Made by a program: the position numbers and the translations under genes. A DNA stretch of 64,000 nucleotides from assembly GCA_032622095.1 (NCBI GenBank), contig CP136068.1:6239314-6303313 (forward strand). The letters run 5' to 3'. The number at the start of each line of letters is the position of its first letter. Within the stretch, counting starts at the first letter, position 1. The notes below the pieces were generated by a model. It searched no databases and was not told the origin of the DNA. It was given only the letters and a program-made list of their open reading frames with translations. The stretch is from Siphonodentalium dalli. Lineage: Eukaryota > Mollusca > Scaphopoda > Gadilida > Siphonodentaliidae. This document shows positions 42,764 to 57,700 of the stretch, piece after piece.

Positions 42764-45700
42764 GTAAGTTTAACCATTTCAGAAACTAAATGTATTATAT
42801 TCCACCCAATTATAAACTGATACGTTGGGTTGGGTAATTATTCATATGGATGGTTTATTTTCATAGAAAACATGCAGCCGACGGATACTGTAATACTTAG
42901 TGCAGACTCGTTCATACATGTAACTGTGCTAAGTTAACAACGCTGTTGAACTTAACATCTGAATAATTGATAAATACTTTCAATGAGTATTTAGTATAGA
43001 ACGGGTTAATTTATACAACACTCCGACACGGAGCCTCATCTGGAACAACGCATACGACAATAATCAGTGCATCGTTCTCTATATGTCCGCTAGGGCTCCA
43101 GAAAAGGTTACAACTAGTTTCAAATTTAAAGCTGCTGTCCGATTTTACACCACACAACAATACATAGTTACATTTCGGAAAATAATTAGAACGGAGCCAC
43201 ACGTGCATTAATATGAGGTTTTCTATTCACAAACTGTTATAAGATGAAGTTGTAACAAGTTTTCAGTTTGTGTTTGGCAAAGAAACACTCCAATGGTCCC
43301 CTCTCACAAAGAACGCTAATGCGTCCGTCCCCTCTTATAAAGAACGTGCATGCGTCAGCCCCCTCTTATAGAGTGCGTTCATGCTTCCGTCCCCTATTAT
43401 ACAGAACGTTCATGCGTCATTCCCCTCTTATAGAGTGCGTTCATGCTCCCGACCCCTCTTATAAAGAGCGATCATGCTTCCGCCCCGCTAGGGCTCCAGA
43501 AATGGTTAAAACTAGTTTCATGGATGCGTCAGTCCCCTCTTATAGAGAGCGTGGATGCTTCCGTCCCCCTCTTATAAAGAATGTTCATGCATCAGCCCCC
43601 TCTTATAGAGAGCGTGGATGCTTCCGTCCCCCTCTTATAAAGAATGTTCATGCGTCATTCCCCTCTTCTAGAGAGCGTTCATGCTCAGCTCCCTCTTATA
43701 AAGAGCGTTCATGCTTCCGCCCATCGTATAAAGAATGTTCATGCGTCAGTCCCCTCTTCTAGAGAGCGTTCATGCTCCATCCACTATTATAAAGAGCGTC
43801 CATGCTTCCGTTCCATCTTCAATCGAGCGTTCATGCTTACGCCCCCTCGTATAAAGAGCGTTCACCCCTTCGGTCCCCTCTGATAAAGAGCGTTCATGAT
43901 TCCGTCCCATCGTATAACGAGCGTTGATGCTTCCGCCCCCTCTTATAAATAACGTGCATACGCCCGTGCCCTCGTATAGAGAGTGTTCATAGATTCCGTT
44001 CCTCTTATAAAGATCGTTCATGCGTCCATCCACTATTATAAAGAGCGTTAATTCTTCCGTCCCCTCGTATTAAGAGCGCTCATGCTTCCGTCGTCTAAAA
44101 CCAGTCGTTAATAACTAGCGGTGATAAATAGCTTTTATGATCGGTTTAGTTTTAGCGATGCATGGGCCCTTATACTCGTGGTAGTTGCGAGTAATTGCCT
44201 CTTGCCTCGTATTTCTGGTTAGATGGACATTGCCTTATAATAAAGTTTTACTAATCGTGAATCTTTAAAAAAACGATGTTTAATTATTTTGTTCATCGAG
44301 AAATATACAAGCAAATAATTGAAACTTACATGTGACCCCCATATTGGTAGTGTCGATGCCCATCATGCAGGTATCGACACTCCGATCCAAAGAGGTAGTT
44401 TTGTCAGGTGTTGCATATTGCTAGAATGGGGCGGGGGGCAGAATGCCAACGACTAAAATCGTTTATGGTTTCCGCGCATTCTCAATAAAGTGAGCCAAGG
44501 CACTCACGGATTGTAAATGTACAAAACAGTACCACAGTATGTATAAACGCCACCACTAAGAAGTACATGAACCGCTATATAGACCGTGCTTTCATATTCG
44601 GTACTGATAGTTCTCCACGCAATGGTGACAACGGCATGCCTCAGCTGTACTGATTTACAACAAACTAGAATGCACTCAGAGAGATGCCAACGTGCGCAAA
44701 AATGTAATAACAAATAATTAAACAAATAATTTCACTGTATTTTACATAATATATTTAATTTAATTTAATTTAATGTTAGCAAAAAAAGACAATTACAATC
44801 TTCAATAATTTTATTTAGGGGATAACAGTGTGGTGTTTTGTGATTTCGGAAAGGTACATGGCGAATATACTGTGGCAAATTTAGTTAATGGGCGACGGCG
44901 GAGCCGGAGCCCATTAACGGGTATTTGCCACAGTATATTCGCCACGTACCTTTCCGAAATCACACCACACTGTTATCCCCATTCTAATGCTCTTCGAACT
45001 TAAAAATGTTATTTAGACAAACAAATGGCTCGTAATTATCAACGAAATGTGCGGCCATAGAAAACACTCAGCCAATTCACGACTTTTTATTTTAAATTGA
45101 ATGCGCTAGATAAAATATAGTTCCCCAATTACCATCACTCTTATCGTTAAAAATACTGATAAACATGAAAAATTGCCACCTCAAATAGAAATAAATATGC
45201 ACAACATTAGTTTCTGCATGTACCTGATGTCTTTTTCAGATGTTACCACTTACAAATTGCGGTTTTGATTTTACCGCGATCTTGAAGTTGAATTGAAACA
45301 ATGAGAAATTGTTTCGAAAAATAAATTGCAAAATCAAGAAATTAGACTAGCCTCAGCTTTCCAAATGTTGGAATGTCCAACCTGAAACCCCCTCAAGGTA
45401 GGACATTTTCCAACATATAGTAATTTCAATCGAATATTTTCACTTAAAATAGGACAATATGCAAACATTGGTCTAAATAAAAACTAAGAAATTCCACACT
45501 AATAAATATTTAGAATATAAAACTGCGAGAAAAACTTATTTCTGGTGTGAAATTCCCATCAAGTATTATGTCAGGTATGAAATTTCCAACATTTGGAAAT
45601 TTTGACCAATGTTTGTGTAAGATACCCCCGGCCCATCCCGACCACAACCTCCCCTATCGCGACGTCGCTGTTATCATGTATATGTCTGCTGTCTGCACGA

Positions 45701-48700
45701 CGATATTAGTGCGGCGTGACACGATGACATGCACGTGGCGACAGGGGTGTGGTTTGGGGGATGAGGTGTCTCATACCCAACGTTTGTAAAAATGTTCAGC
45801 AGTTGGAAATTTCATACCTGACACAACATTACTTCACACCATCATTAAATTGAAATTGTTCTCTTATTTTGATTTTCCAACAATTTATTATTGGGAAATG
45901 TTTTGTTTTTAAACCAACATTTGCACATTTTCCTAATTAGGTCAATTTCAAATAATTGGAGAGGTTGATACCAGTCTAGATGCTAGGATTTAGCAATTTT
46001 CAAGTTCAGATTAAAAAGTGTTCTCACATCGGGCCAACACATGGAGTTAGATGACCGTATGAGTTTGCCATATCCATTTATCAAAGATCCAAAATGTAAT
46101 TACGCAACATTGTGAGTTTGGACTGGTTCGATGGATGGGGTGGGCAGTTGGAAATTATGAAGGCGGACACGGCCCCACCCACTTATGCAAAATGTGCGTC
46201 TTTCCTTAAACTTGGGTATCTTATTGGACTAATTGAACTTGTGTCGGTATTTCCAATGTATCAATGATTTTGAAATGCGGAGTCCCATTGCTGGGAAGTT
46301 ATTCACAACTTATATAGCATTTATTCAGATTCGGGGCGTGGGGGGGGGGGGGGCATGTGGCCAATGTGTATGTTAGGGGCCCGCACATGCTGATCTTATG
46401 CAGAGCCTTTAATTCTGTTTTCAGATTAAATTTTTTAAGTTATTTTTAGAACTCCTTGCTCATTTTAACAAAACAAGTTATTACACTGCAAGGGTACCCC
46501 AAATAACCAGACCAAATTTGGTTGAACATTTACCAGGCTCTGTGAGAATAAATCGCGAACATTCACATACTTATATAGACACAACTGTATATATGACATA
46601 AACAATGCCAGTCTATTTCTTTCCCATTCATACTTGTTGATAATAGTTGTTTTAAAGACTGTTATGTTAGTTCAGATGAACCCACTTCGAACGCCTTGTT
46701 TCCCATTAACTGTTAACCTTCATACCTTAAAAGAGCTGCTGTGGCCAAACCTTTTTTTTTTATAGGACCAACTTTCGGTACAAAAATATGATTTCGGAAC
46801 GGACTTAGTAAACATTTTCCAAACAATTGATTCCTTCTGTGTTATCAAGCTAGTACGATAAGTCAAAAAATAAACACTCAAAAAATAAACACTCAAACAC
46901 AGTAAATATGACATGTTTACATAGCTCCACATGTCAACACCACTTTAGAAACAGGACCCGTTAACCAACAAACCATTTAACTTATGGATGGTTGATTGTA
47001 TACCTGTATATATGTGGGATGGCCCATGTTTTTGTCGGCTATCACGATAACAATTTGTATGCATGGGAACTTTGAACACAATTCCAACCGATGTACCATA
47101 TCAATACACAACTGTTATATACTCTACATAATATTAAAGAGCGTTCACCATGTCATATGTATAGGTTTGTAATTTAATTACTTACTAACAACAGCCCTAT
47201 ATATCAATTATCATGACAAGTGTAGGATGGACATGTTGTCGTGTGATGTGTGGATGCTTGCTGCATGTTTGTCCTTTGGACTGGGCTGCTTTTTGCATGA
47301 GGATTTGTTTATCTATTATTTAATTTTAATACGGAATTATGGTTGCCGATGATCAAACAACGGGACCTCCCTTGATCAAGTAAACGAAATAACCTGTCAC
47401 GATAGTGTGTGGATAATTCGATAATAAAAAAGTTTCAGTGTTGGTATCTTTTAATAAGTATATAAATATTATGGTTTACATAGGCATATACATGTTAAGC
47501 GCAATTATCTTACAAAGACGGGGGATCCGGACTGGGAAACTCGTGGTTAATAAATGTACAGTAACGACATGGAGACCTCACGGGTACTAAATTTACAGAA
47601 ATGACCAGGGGGCCTCGCTTTTTTGATTATTTCTTTTTCACATAACTTTGATCATACAATGATTAAATTAAATATTATTATGAAATATAAATCATAACAC
47701 GAAATTTGTATGTGTTCTCTGGGTTTCTGCTATCTTTTATTTTCCTACTCTTTATGACTATATCAGAAACTGCCTATACAGCAGAGTGCTCTACCTATCA
47801 TTAGCTTATGTCAGCTTCCGGTGGGTAAGACATGGTACCTCTAATTGTGGACTCTTCTGCTATAGGGCATCCCCCCTTTACTCACATAATGTGGGTCACA
47901 CAACGCATATCATAATTAACTTAAAGGGGCATCGATATAGGAGGAGCTTATGTTGCAAGGTAATATTTGTCTTCACTTATATACAATGGATGGGGCTTAA
48001 ACCATAGCCAATTTTGGATTTTTACAGCATTTTCGATAAGGAAAGATACCTTTCTAAACACTTTCAGATATGTATTTTGAATTTGTTGTGACAAATTTTG
48101 AAAGGGGCCTTGACAAATTGCCATAGCAATTGTGTTATTGTTGTTGGATGCACCGCCGGGAAGAAAGCGAACATCGTTACACAATTTAAAAGTCACATAT
48201 GGAACATTGACATGCTCTCCGTCTTCTTGTGTGAGACGAGGATTGTCGGTCTAGCAAGGCTCTGCTCCTCAAATTCGCGTGCTGTAATTTGATTATATGT
48301 TGACTTGGTAATGCATCTTTTCACAGCTATGCTAATGTGCAGTTATGCCGATGGCCACAGAGAACATGGCCGCTCGCACTCCCACGCACACAGTCACGCA
48401 CACAGTAACAGACACGGTATGTATTCTCCACTACATGGCATAGCCACTCGCATTCCCACGCACACAGCCACGCACACAGTAACAGACACGGTATGTATTC
48501 TCCACTACATGGCATAGCCAACCGCAGTCCGACTCACAGTCACAAATGTAGTCATATATACTATATGTATTCAACACGATAACGAAATATGAACCATAAC
48601 TGCCACAGGCACAGTAATGGACCCAGTATGTATTATCCACAACACGACATAGCCACCCGCACTCTCAGTCACACACACAGTCATGGACCCGGTATGTATT

Positions 48701-51700
48701 ATACACAGCACGACATAGCCACCCGCACTCTCAGTCACAAACACAGTAAGGGACCCGGTATGTATTATACACAGCACGACATAGCCACCAACACACACAC
48801 AGTCACATACACGAGGTGTACGGGTATATATTATCCACTACACGACATAACCTCCCGCACTCTCAAGGCATAGCTGACGCACCAACGCATGCACAAACAC
48901 AGCCATATACACGGTATGTAGTATCCACTACACGACATTGCCACCCGCACCCACAAAACCACACACACAGTCATGGTCTGGTATATATTATCCACTACAC
49001 TACATAACCTCCCGCACTCTCACAGTAACAAACACAGCCATGGTCCCGGTATGTATTATCCACTACACGGCATAGTCACCCGCACCCACACAGCCATAAA
49101 CACGGAGTGTACGGGTATATATTATCCACTACACGACATAACCTCCTGCACGCTCAAGGCATAGCCGCCCGTACCAACACAGTTACAAACACAGCCATAT
49201 ACACGGTATGTATTATCCACTACACGACATAGCCACCCGCACCAACACAGTCACAAACACGGATTCATAGACACGCTATGCATTGTCCACTACACGACAT
49301 AGTCACCCGCACCCACACATTCACCAACACAGTCATTGACCGGTATGTGTTATCCACTACACGGTATAGCCGACCGCATTCGGATTTACACAGTCACACA
49401 ATACAGTTATAGGCACGGTTTGCATTTTCCACAACACGACATAGCCACCCCGCACTCACAATCACACAGTCACACACACAGTCATAGATGGAGACGTCAT
49501 GTAGTAGAGTTATTCCACCTTTAACTTCGTGCATATAGAGGTTACAATCAACTAATTATATAGAGTTACGCTTCTTGAATTTATGTAGGGTAACTGGAGT
49601 CAGCATACAAAACATCTGATTGGTTGATAATCATTGAGGGAAATTTCCCTAAGCGGGAACAGAAAATCAGAGCCTAGGTAAATATGGCGATCATGTATGT
49701 TTAGACGATCAGGAAGAGTCTGATGGGGTCTCGTATTTATGGATGGGGTCTGGGTATTTTAATGCAGCTGATTTTTGTGCAGTAAATGGGGTAGTTGTGG
49801 AAATGCAAGATTTTCTTTTGAAAGAAAATAGTGAAAAGAGCGCGTTTGTTGTCACAGACTGGTGCAGCGGATGATGTTCTAAGGGGAAATTTTCCACTCG
49901 GCGGGACGTTTAGTTAACACTGCGCCTATGGGAAATAATAAGATGTTTGTAACCTAGAGTTTACGGTAAATAGCCGTATGCCATAGCGGTATTGAATACC
50001 AGAGAACGCACACATATGCTGGCAATTAGGGACCGTCTCTTTAGTTATCTTTACCGTTCCAAACTACATTTTGGTAGTGTAATAATAAGTGTGGTTGCAG
50101 AAGTGATTATTGTGTTGAAGCTGAAGTTTAAATAACTTATGGTAATCAGTTTAATTATAACTGGTTATAAATTTGAAGGGCCAATCTCCACATTCTATTA
50201 TGTTATAGTTATGCATGAGCCCCTTCGCACTTCCATCGCATCGGATACAATGTAGGCCACGCTATTGTATTCGACGCGATGGAAGTGCGACATCTGTAAC
50301 GAATGTATCCGAGGTGTCGTCCAGCATCGATGATCCGATTTTGTCGAATCTCCAATACAATTATTGTTGGTTACAGATGTCGCACTTTCATCGTATCGAT
50401 TACATTGCACACTAGGTTGTCACGTTCGGCTTTTCGTACATTGGGTTTGGAAATCATCGTTGTCAAGGGGAAATTCGTGGAAGCCGTAATAATTATAACT
50501 GCATTGTCTTCGATCCTATGAAGCCGCAACGTCTTCACGCGATATATGGAGCGATTATAAATAAAATAAACGATACCCTATTATCAGTTAGAAATTAATA
50601 AGCTAACATAATCAAGTAGATGATGATTACTAGGCTAATTAATTAACGTCAAGCCTATGTAGACTTAAGTGACAGACCGGGGGATATATGAACACTTTGG
50701 GTAAGGGCATAAAATAGCATTAGTAAAAATACGTGAATTGCTTTATTCTCTGATCCAATTAAATAACATGAATGGATATGGAGAAAACGAAATTATATAC
50801 AAAAGATGGACAGAATAACGAAAAGTATTTATGTACAAAATATACAGTGACCTCCCAAACGTCTTCATCGTCACCTTCATCTTCATCACCAACATCATCA
50901 TCACCATCGTCGTCGTATTCGTCGTCGTTGTCGACTTCGTTGTTGTCATCATCATCATCGGCATCATCATCGTCGTCGCCATTATCATTGAAACATCATC
51001 ACCATCGACATAATCATCATTAGCATTACTTCACCATCGTCATCATCATAAGCTTCATCATCGTAATCATCATCACCATCGTCATCATCAATGTCGTCGT
51101 CGCCCTTCTTGTTAACAAATATAATGTGGTCGCCATTATAATCGCTTCATCGTCATCATCGTCACCACAATTCACAACAACAACAACAACAACAACAACT
51201 AAAATAACAACAACCACAACTATGTCCTTTCTCTATTGGCATATGGTGGTTACTTGTTCGGAATTGGGAGAGAGTTATTCTAATCTTGGTATCAAAACAG
51301 TTCAGGTATCTTTCGAAATGTATGACATGTTTGAAAATCATATAAGTGTTACCTCTTATATATCAGCTAACCATATGGTTCGCAATTTAATATCTAAACT
51401 GCATTTTAAATATGGTGTTAATTTTTCTGGAAATGAAATAGTCTCCATGTTCCCCAGATGAATTTGTCCACAATCTGTTAGGATGTTCAGAGACAACATA
51501 CAAATAGAGCTGGCGCAACAAAGCGTGATCGCCGGTAACGAAACTTGGTTTATCGCACTTCCATCGTATTTGATTGAACTGTATTCGATGCGCTGCAAGT
51601 GCGATGCATGTAACGGGCCATAGTTATCTAACAATCAAATTAAAACCATGTTTATGATTGGACACCATCCGGTAATGACAGTTTAGTAGAGACACGTTAC

Positions 51701-54700
51701 ACGCCACAATCTATCAGTGGACTATCTCTATTATCCAACACATGAAGAAAGTAAAGACAAGTGCGCTATACATGTCTGCTTAAGCGACATTGAACAATCA
51801 ATCAGTTATCAGGTGTCAGACATCAACTTAAGTCAAAATTACAAATTGTATACAGGTGTATATATCTAAATGATATATGAACTATATGTGAGTTTGGAAG
51901 GCTTGTAAAACAACGTTCCATCATAAATGTGTTGACTCGATATACGGTCGAAATTAAAAGACCTCGCCTTCTTATTGTAGAGAGTGTTGATATGCAATAC
52001 ATTTATACGGCATCAGTAAATCATCATGATTAATGCTTATCATTATATGCGTAGTATTGTGTGCATGCATTTTTAAACGCATTAAAACATCAGACATATG
52101 ACCCAGGTGTGAAACGACTCTGTCTATTTGAGACCTGAAAATGTGACCATTTCTTAATCTCTCTTCCAGTGACACAAGAGCCGGATGTTTCAGTGACACC
52201 TACGAATGAGCCCGATTGGAGCGAATGTGTCGGCGGAACCCCATCTACTCCCGGCTTTAAATGGGCTAGTGTTATTGGAAATGACGGGATACAAGAGCAA
52301 AAACTCGAAACGTGCAAACAAAAACTATGCCCAGGTTAGATAGATACATGTGACTCAAGACATATTGAACTATGTCGCATGCTATTTATAACAAAACAGT
52401 TGATCATTCATTGGCTAGCACATTATAAATTATAGCACTTTGAGACACATTGCCAAGAAACATTGCCAGTGAGCGGACACTGTTGGTATATCTTGTCTTA
52501 TGAAACATTGCCAGTGTGCGGACACTGTTTGTATATCTGGTCATAGAAACATTGCCAGTGTGCGGACACTGTTGGTATATCTGGTCATTATACACGTGAT
52601 GTGAAGATATCCAGGAGACCACTTACATCTGCCGTTTTTTTGTATTAAGCATAAACAACACGTTATCTTTACGACTATAATATTAAGTATGTATATACAA
52701 ATGAAAATGATCAAATATCTACTTTTGGAAGAGTTTTGTTTACGGAGTTTGTATTTGTTATCAGGTGCATATTTCTATCGCATAATATGGATGTGCGTGT
52801 GTTGTATTTATGATGTGAATATCGTTTGTTGCAATTATGCCCAGATTCACATTTTGCACATATAGCTGTCAAGAAATGCAAGACATTATCAACATAAAAT
52901 TCTTCTCTAGAATTCCAGATATAATTACCTTACTCGTAATTAAATTCGCGCAGTACTATTTTTCGACCTGTTATGAATTCGCGCACTTTAAATTCTTGCA
53001 CCTAGCTGCACGAATTCAAAACTGAAACAAATATTTTCGTAATATTTATGTGATATTTTCGTACATCTTGGAGCTTCTGACAGTTTCGGTTCATAGTCAT
53101 TGCTGGAGATAGTTTGTGCTGTGTATATTAAACACCGTCGCGGTCGATTTACATCGTGTAGACAATAAACTAGTAACTACATACATCATAATTTGGTGGT
53201 GATCTGGAATATTAGTATTTCTTATACCAGTATTTCACAATGTCTATGTGTTGTCGCTTGGCATTATGCGCAATGGGCTTGATAGTGGTTGGCCGAATGT
53301 AAATATATGCATACATGTATAGGCGTAATTTTATATTCAACCGTTCATAATGTATGTAAACTCAACAACAAAGCCCTCTTGTATCTCCTACGGACTGTGC
53401 TTTAGATTAAACTAGGGAGTCGTACTATTTTTCGCTCAGTTTTAAATTCGCGCACATATGGGTGCGCGAAAAATTGTACTGCGCGAATTTAAATACGAGT
53501 AAGGTACTTATTTCACACGTCTTTGCCTGCTCTGTATATGAAGCATCTGAAATGGTATTGAAATGATAACCAACATTGGGTTTTAATACATTCTGGTGCC
53601 TGAACTATTTTGTTTTTATTTTCGCGTTTGAATCTGCATGTGCTAATTAACTGCAAGACTAATTAAGACTTTTGCGGAACAAGTGACCCACCAAATAGTT
53701 TATTATATTACTTGCTCCATAATACAAGGAAGCGTGATAGTAACTTAATTGGTTAATTTGATAAGCTAATATCGTACTCCAGAATAGAACCATAAAGACA
53801 CAATAGATACGAAAATTTCAGTGCAATGAAGAGGAAGTAATCACATACTATTTGAAATAATTATTGTATGACCATATGGTCACGATCCTGGTCGTCAACG
53901 TACGGCCACAAAAGCCCACGTTTGCAAGGTTTGGCTGCACCGTCAAATAGGTTTAAACTAATGTTAAACGCGGAGGTTTAAACAGGCGATGACGAATCCG
54001 GCCCATGCGTCGTACTATTGTTCTCCTAGTTTCAAACAGTACTGCGTGAATTTAAATACGGGTAAGGTAATCAGTTCAACTGATACAACCAATGCTATTT
54101 TTTTTTCAGTTGACGGGGGCTACAGTAGATGGGTTGACTGGCAGGAGTGTCCAGGTATGTCCTGCGATGGTGAATCTTCCTCTAGGCGGCGTTTTTGCAT
54201 CGACCCCCTCCCATCGGGTGGAGGCATGCCATGCCCTAACGGACAAATGGAGGAACAGATGACTCCATGCCCGAGACATTCGGAATGTACAGTAGGTGAG
54301 TCACATACCATCGTCCATGGAACAGTTTAGTAACCCCAGCATTTCAGTATGCAACTTAATAAATGCTATTTTATAAATAAGTTAAAGCTTAAAGCTATGA
54401 ATATAGTAGCAGTCTTTTCCAACAGCTTTCAGTCAGAGCTTTCGGTCGCTGGCGTTCTTCGGTAATGATATAATTTCAGAACAAATGACATTGACGACCA
54501 TAGTCGTTATTCGTTTGGAAAATGAAATCAATTGCATCGAAGGCACCCTTTAGCTTTACGTTTCATTTCAGCTATTGATGGTGGTTACTCCAATTGGACG
54601 GTGGTTAGACAGGATGTGGTGACATGTGGAACAGCAATAAGCTTTTTCTACAGATTATGCAATAACCCGGTTCCTTCTGGTGGTGGAACAATGTGTGATG

Positions 54701-57700
54701 GAGGTCCAGTAGAGGAGAGACACGAGCGCGTTGAAAATGAGCCGTGCCCGACGAATGCGACGATCCAATGTGAGTCCACTCAGTTAGTACCATGAGGCAC
54801 CACAAAGCCATATCTGTGTTTTATTTTCTTCAACTAGCAACGCTCCAGTTATGACCTCTGCTCAAAATCGTGCAAGCCCTTGTTCCCCAGAAGCAGTAGA
54901 CATTGATAAACAGTCAGATCTTATTATCCTTTTACCTTTTTACTTGTTTTCAACGTAAACTTGGTGGAAGTTCTTGAATATGGTGATTGAAAGTATTTTC
55001 CATGTTTCTTTTGCCTGCTAAGCTTAACATTTGGCCTGGTAAGCTTAACATTTTGACTGGCGAGCTTAACATTTTGTATGGTGAGCTTAACATTTGGCCT
55101 GGTAAGCTTAACATCTTGCCTGCTAAGCTTAACATTTTGTCTGGTAAGCTTAACAGTTTGTCTGGTAAGCTTAACATTTTGTCTGGTGAATTTAACATTT
55201 TGTCTGGTAAGCTTAACATTTTGTCTGGTAAACTTAACATTTTTTTGTCTGGTAAACTTAACATTTTGTCAGATAAGCTTAACATTTTGTCTTGTGAGCT
55301 TAACATTTTCTCTGGTAAGCTTAATCTTTTGTCTGGTAAACTTAACATTTTGTCTGGTAAACTTAACAGTCTGTCTGGTAAACTTAACATTTTGTCTGGT
55401 AAACTTAACAGTCTGTCTGGTAAACTTAACAGTCTGTCTGGTAAACTTAACATTTTGTCAGATAAGCTTAACATTTTTTTGTCTGGTAAACTTAACATTT
55501 TGTCAGATAAGCTTAACATTTTGTCTTGTGAGCTTAACATTTTGTCTGATAAGCTTAATCTTTTGTCTGGTAAACTTAACATTTTGTCTGGTAAACCTAA
55601 CATTTTGTCTGGTACTCTTAACATTTTGTCTGGTAAACTTAACATTTTGTCTGGTGCGCTTAACATTTTGTCTGGTGAGCTTAACATTTTGTCTGGAAAC
55701 ATAGCTTTGAGCCTGGAACGCTCTGCGTGCGTCCTTAACCGTGGCAAACCTTTAAATATAATGTCAACTTATGTATACATATGGCAGATAACTACGACAC
55801 CATATAAATTAAATAATTTAGTATTATTGCGATATTCGTTTGAGTGATGGCGTTTTAAATAAGCAAATAACCGTGGTGATGCAATTTTTTATTTAAAAGT
55901 ACATTTTATCGGCTTCAAATGGTAGGAACATCCAAATTAGCCAACACTTTTCCTACCTAGTGAAGATATGGTAAGACTTAAAAATTTTAAAACATCAAAC
56001 TTTTTCACAAGTTAGGATTGACCCACATATGTCGCTTAACCAACATTGCGAATTAATTTAAACAGTCACTGGTGGGTATAATTCATTGTCAATTTGACCA
56101 TAGCTACCTTTGATTTCGGTATGTTTCCTGAACATATATATTTCTTCCTGTTCTACCGCTAGTATGGGTATCTCGCAAACCGGAGTTATTTTATGCCTGG
56201 TGATTTACATCTATGGATAATATCCATAAATGTACATCACTAGGTGGTAAAATAGCTCTATTGTGAGCACGATCTTTGTGTGTGCTGTTTTCCATAATAT
56301 TAAATTGGGCAGACTAAGAGGCCGCGCTCTATTAATGTATATGTTCTGCGTATACCTTAATATCGCAAAATCCCACAGATACAGGGGTGAAATGATAACC
56401 TTCTCTTATATAGTCTACACATGGAATTGCAAATCTCTCGAATTAATCTCATTTACAGTACCTGAGTATTCAGAATGGATGGCTTGGAATCCGTGCAATG
56501 GCACTGTGGGAGATTCTACCAAAACCAGACAGCGCTATTGCATACAGCCGCCCAACTGTTCGAACGGAACACTCATAGAGGAAACAGAGGAGTGTCAATT
56601 TGGTAAGTACTGGAATAGTAGAGAAATGTCCGACCTCTCATTTGTCACCTTGTTAAATGGTAAGCTGAACATTACAGTTCTACTGCAATATTAGAGAATT
56701 GTCCGACCTCGTATTTATCACATTTTCAAATGATAAGCTGAACAGTACATTTCTACTAGAATATTCGAGAAATATCCGACCTCACATTTGTCACCTTGTT
56801 ACATTTGTACTGGAATATATGAGAAATGTTGGACCACATAGTTGTCAATCAGCTTATGTTGTAATCTCAGAAACATGATATGGTAAAGTTCGAAGACAAA
56901 CTATGAAGATTAAACTATATATCCTTCCCGCGTTCACTTGTATATCATTAATGCCTAGATGGCACGATTCCAGATAAGCCATACGCCATCAGAGACGATG
57001 GGAAATTTACTATCATCACCACTGTCATGTGTTTAATGTGGCACCGCTCGCGTTCGCTAATCCCACAGTTATCCAGGTTCAGTTGATCATGACAATTACT
57101 GACCTAACACGCATACAGAAGGATATCAGTCGCGTTAGAGGTATGAAGAGAACACAGTGTGTGTATAACGAGAGATATGGGTTATTGCCTCCTCGTGGGA
57201 GCGTCATGAATGTACATACTTTGTATACATTTTTACATATATGCATTTATAACATGTTGCAATAATTTAATAAAATTAACTGTCACACTCGTGTGGTCGG
57301 CTGAGATCGTAATATGTCTATGGTTAGGCACAACAGATTAAGAACATGCATGTTGTTTTGTTGAGTTGATCGTATGTTTGAGAGCTGTTAGAACTCGGAA
57401 CTACAGTTTCTGATTCCAGATTCATCAAATATTTACGTGTCGCATGTGTGTGGACGAGATGAATGTAACATGGCCATGTTTCCAAAGAATATTTATCTTG
57501 TCCTGATAAAGTTGAACATTGCAAAAACGTATGTGGAGAATGTGTCGATGAGTACATCTCTACAATGACCGATAACATCCAAATGAGCCGGAAAGTCACT
57601 TCCTAGCAGAATGGAGTACAAAGCGGCACATGACAGGTTGGAGAGGTATAAGTACACCTGGATGCCATGACCATCTAAGACCTTCTCCCAAAAACTGTTT

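Noticed and set aside
54950-55847. Open frames of 265 and 286 codons in copy B
   Set aside because: Same 21-bp array; length variation and lack of any non-repeat domain argue against coding.
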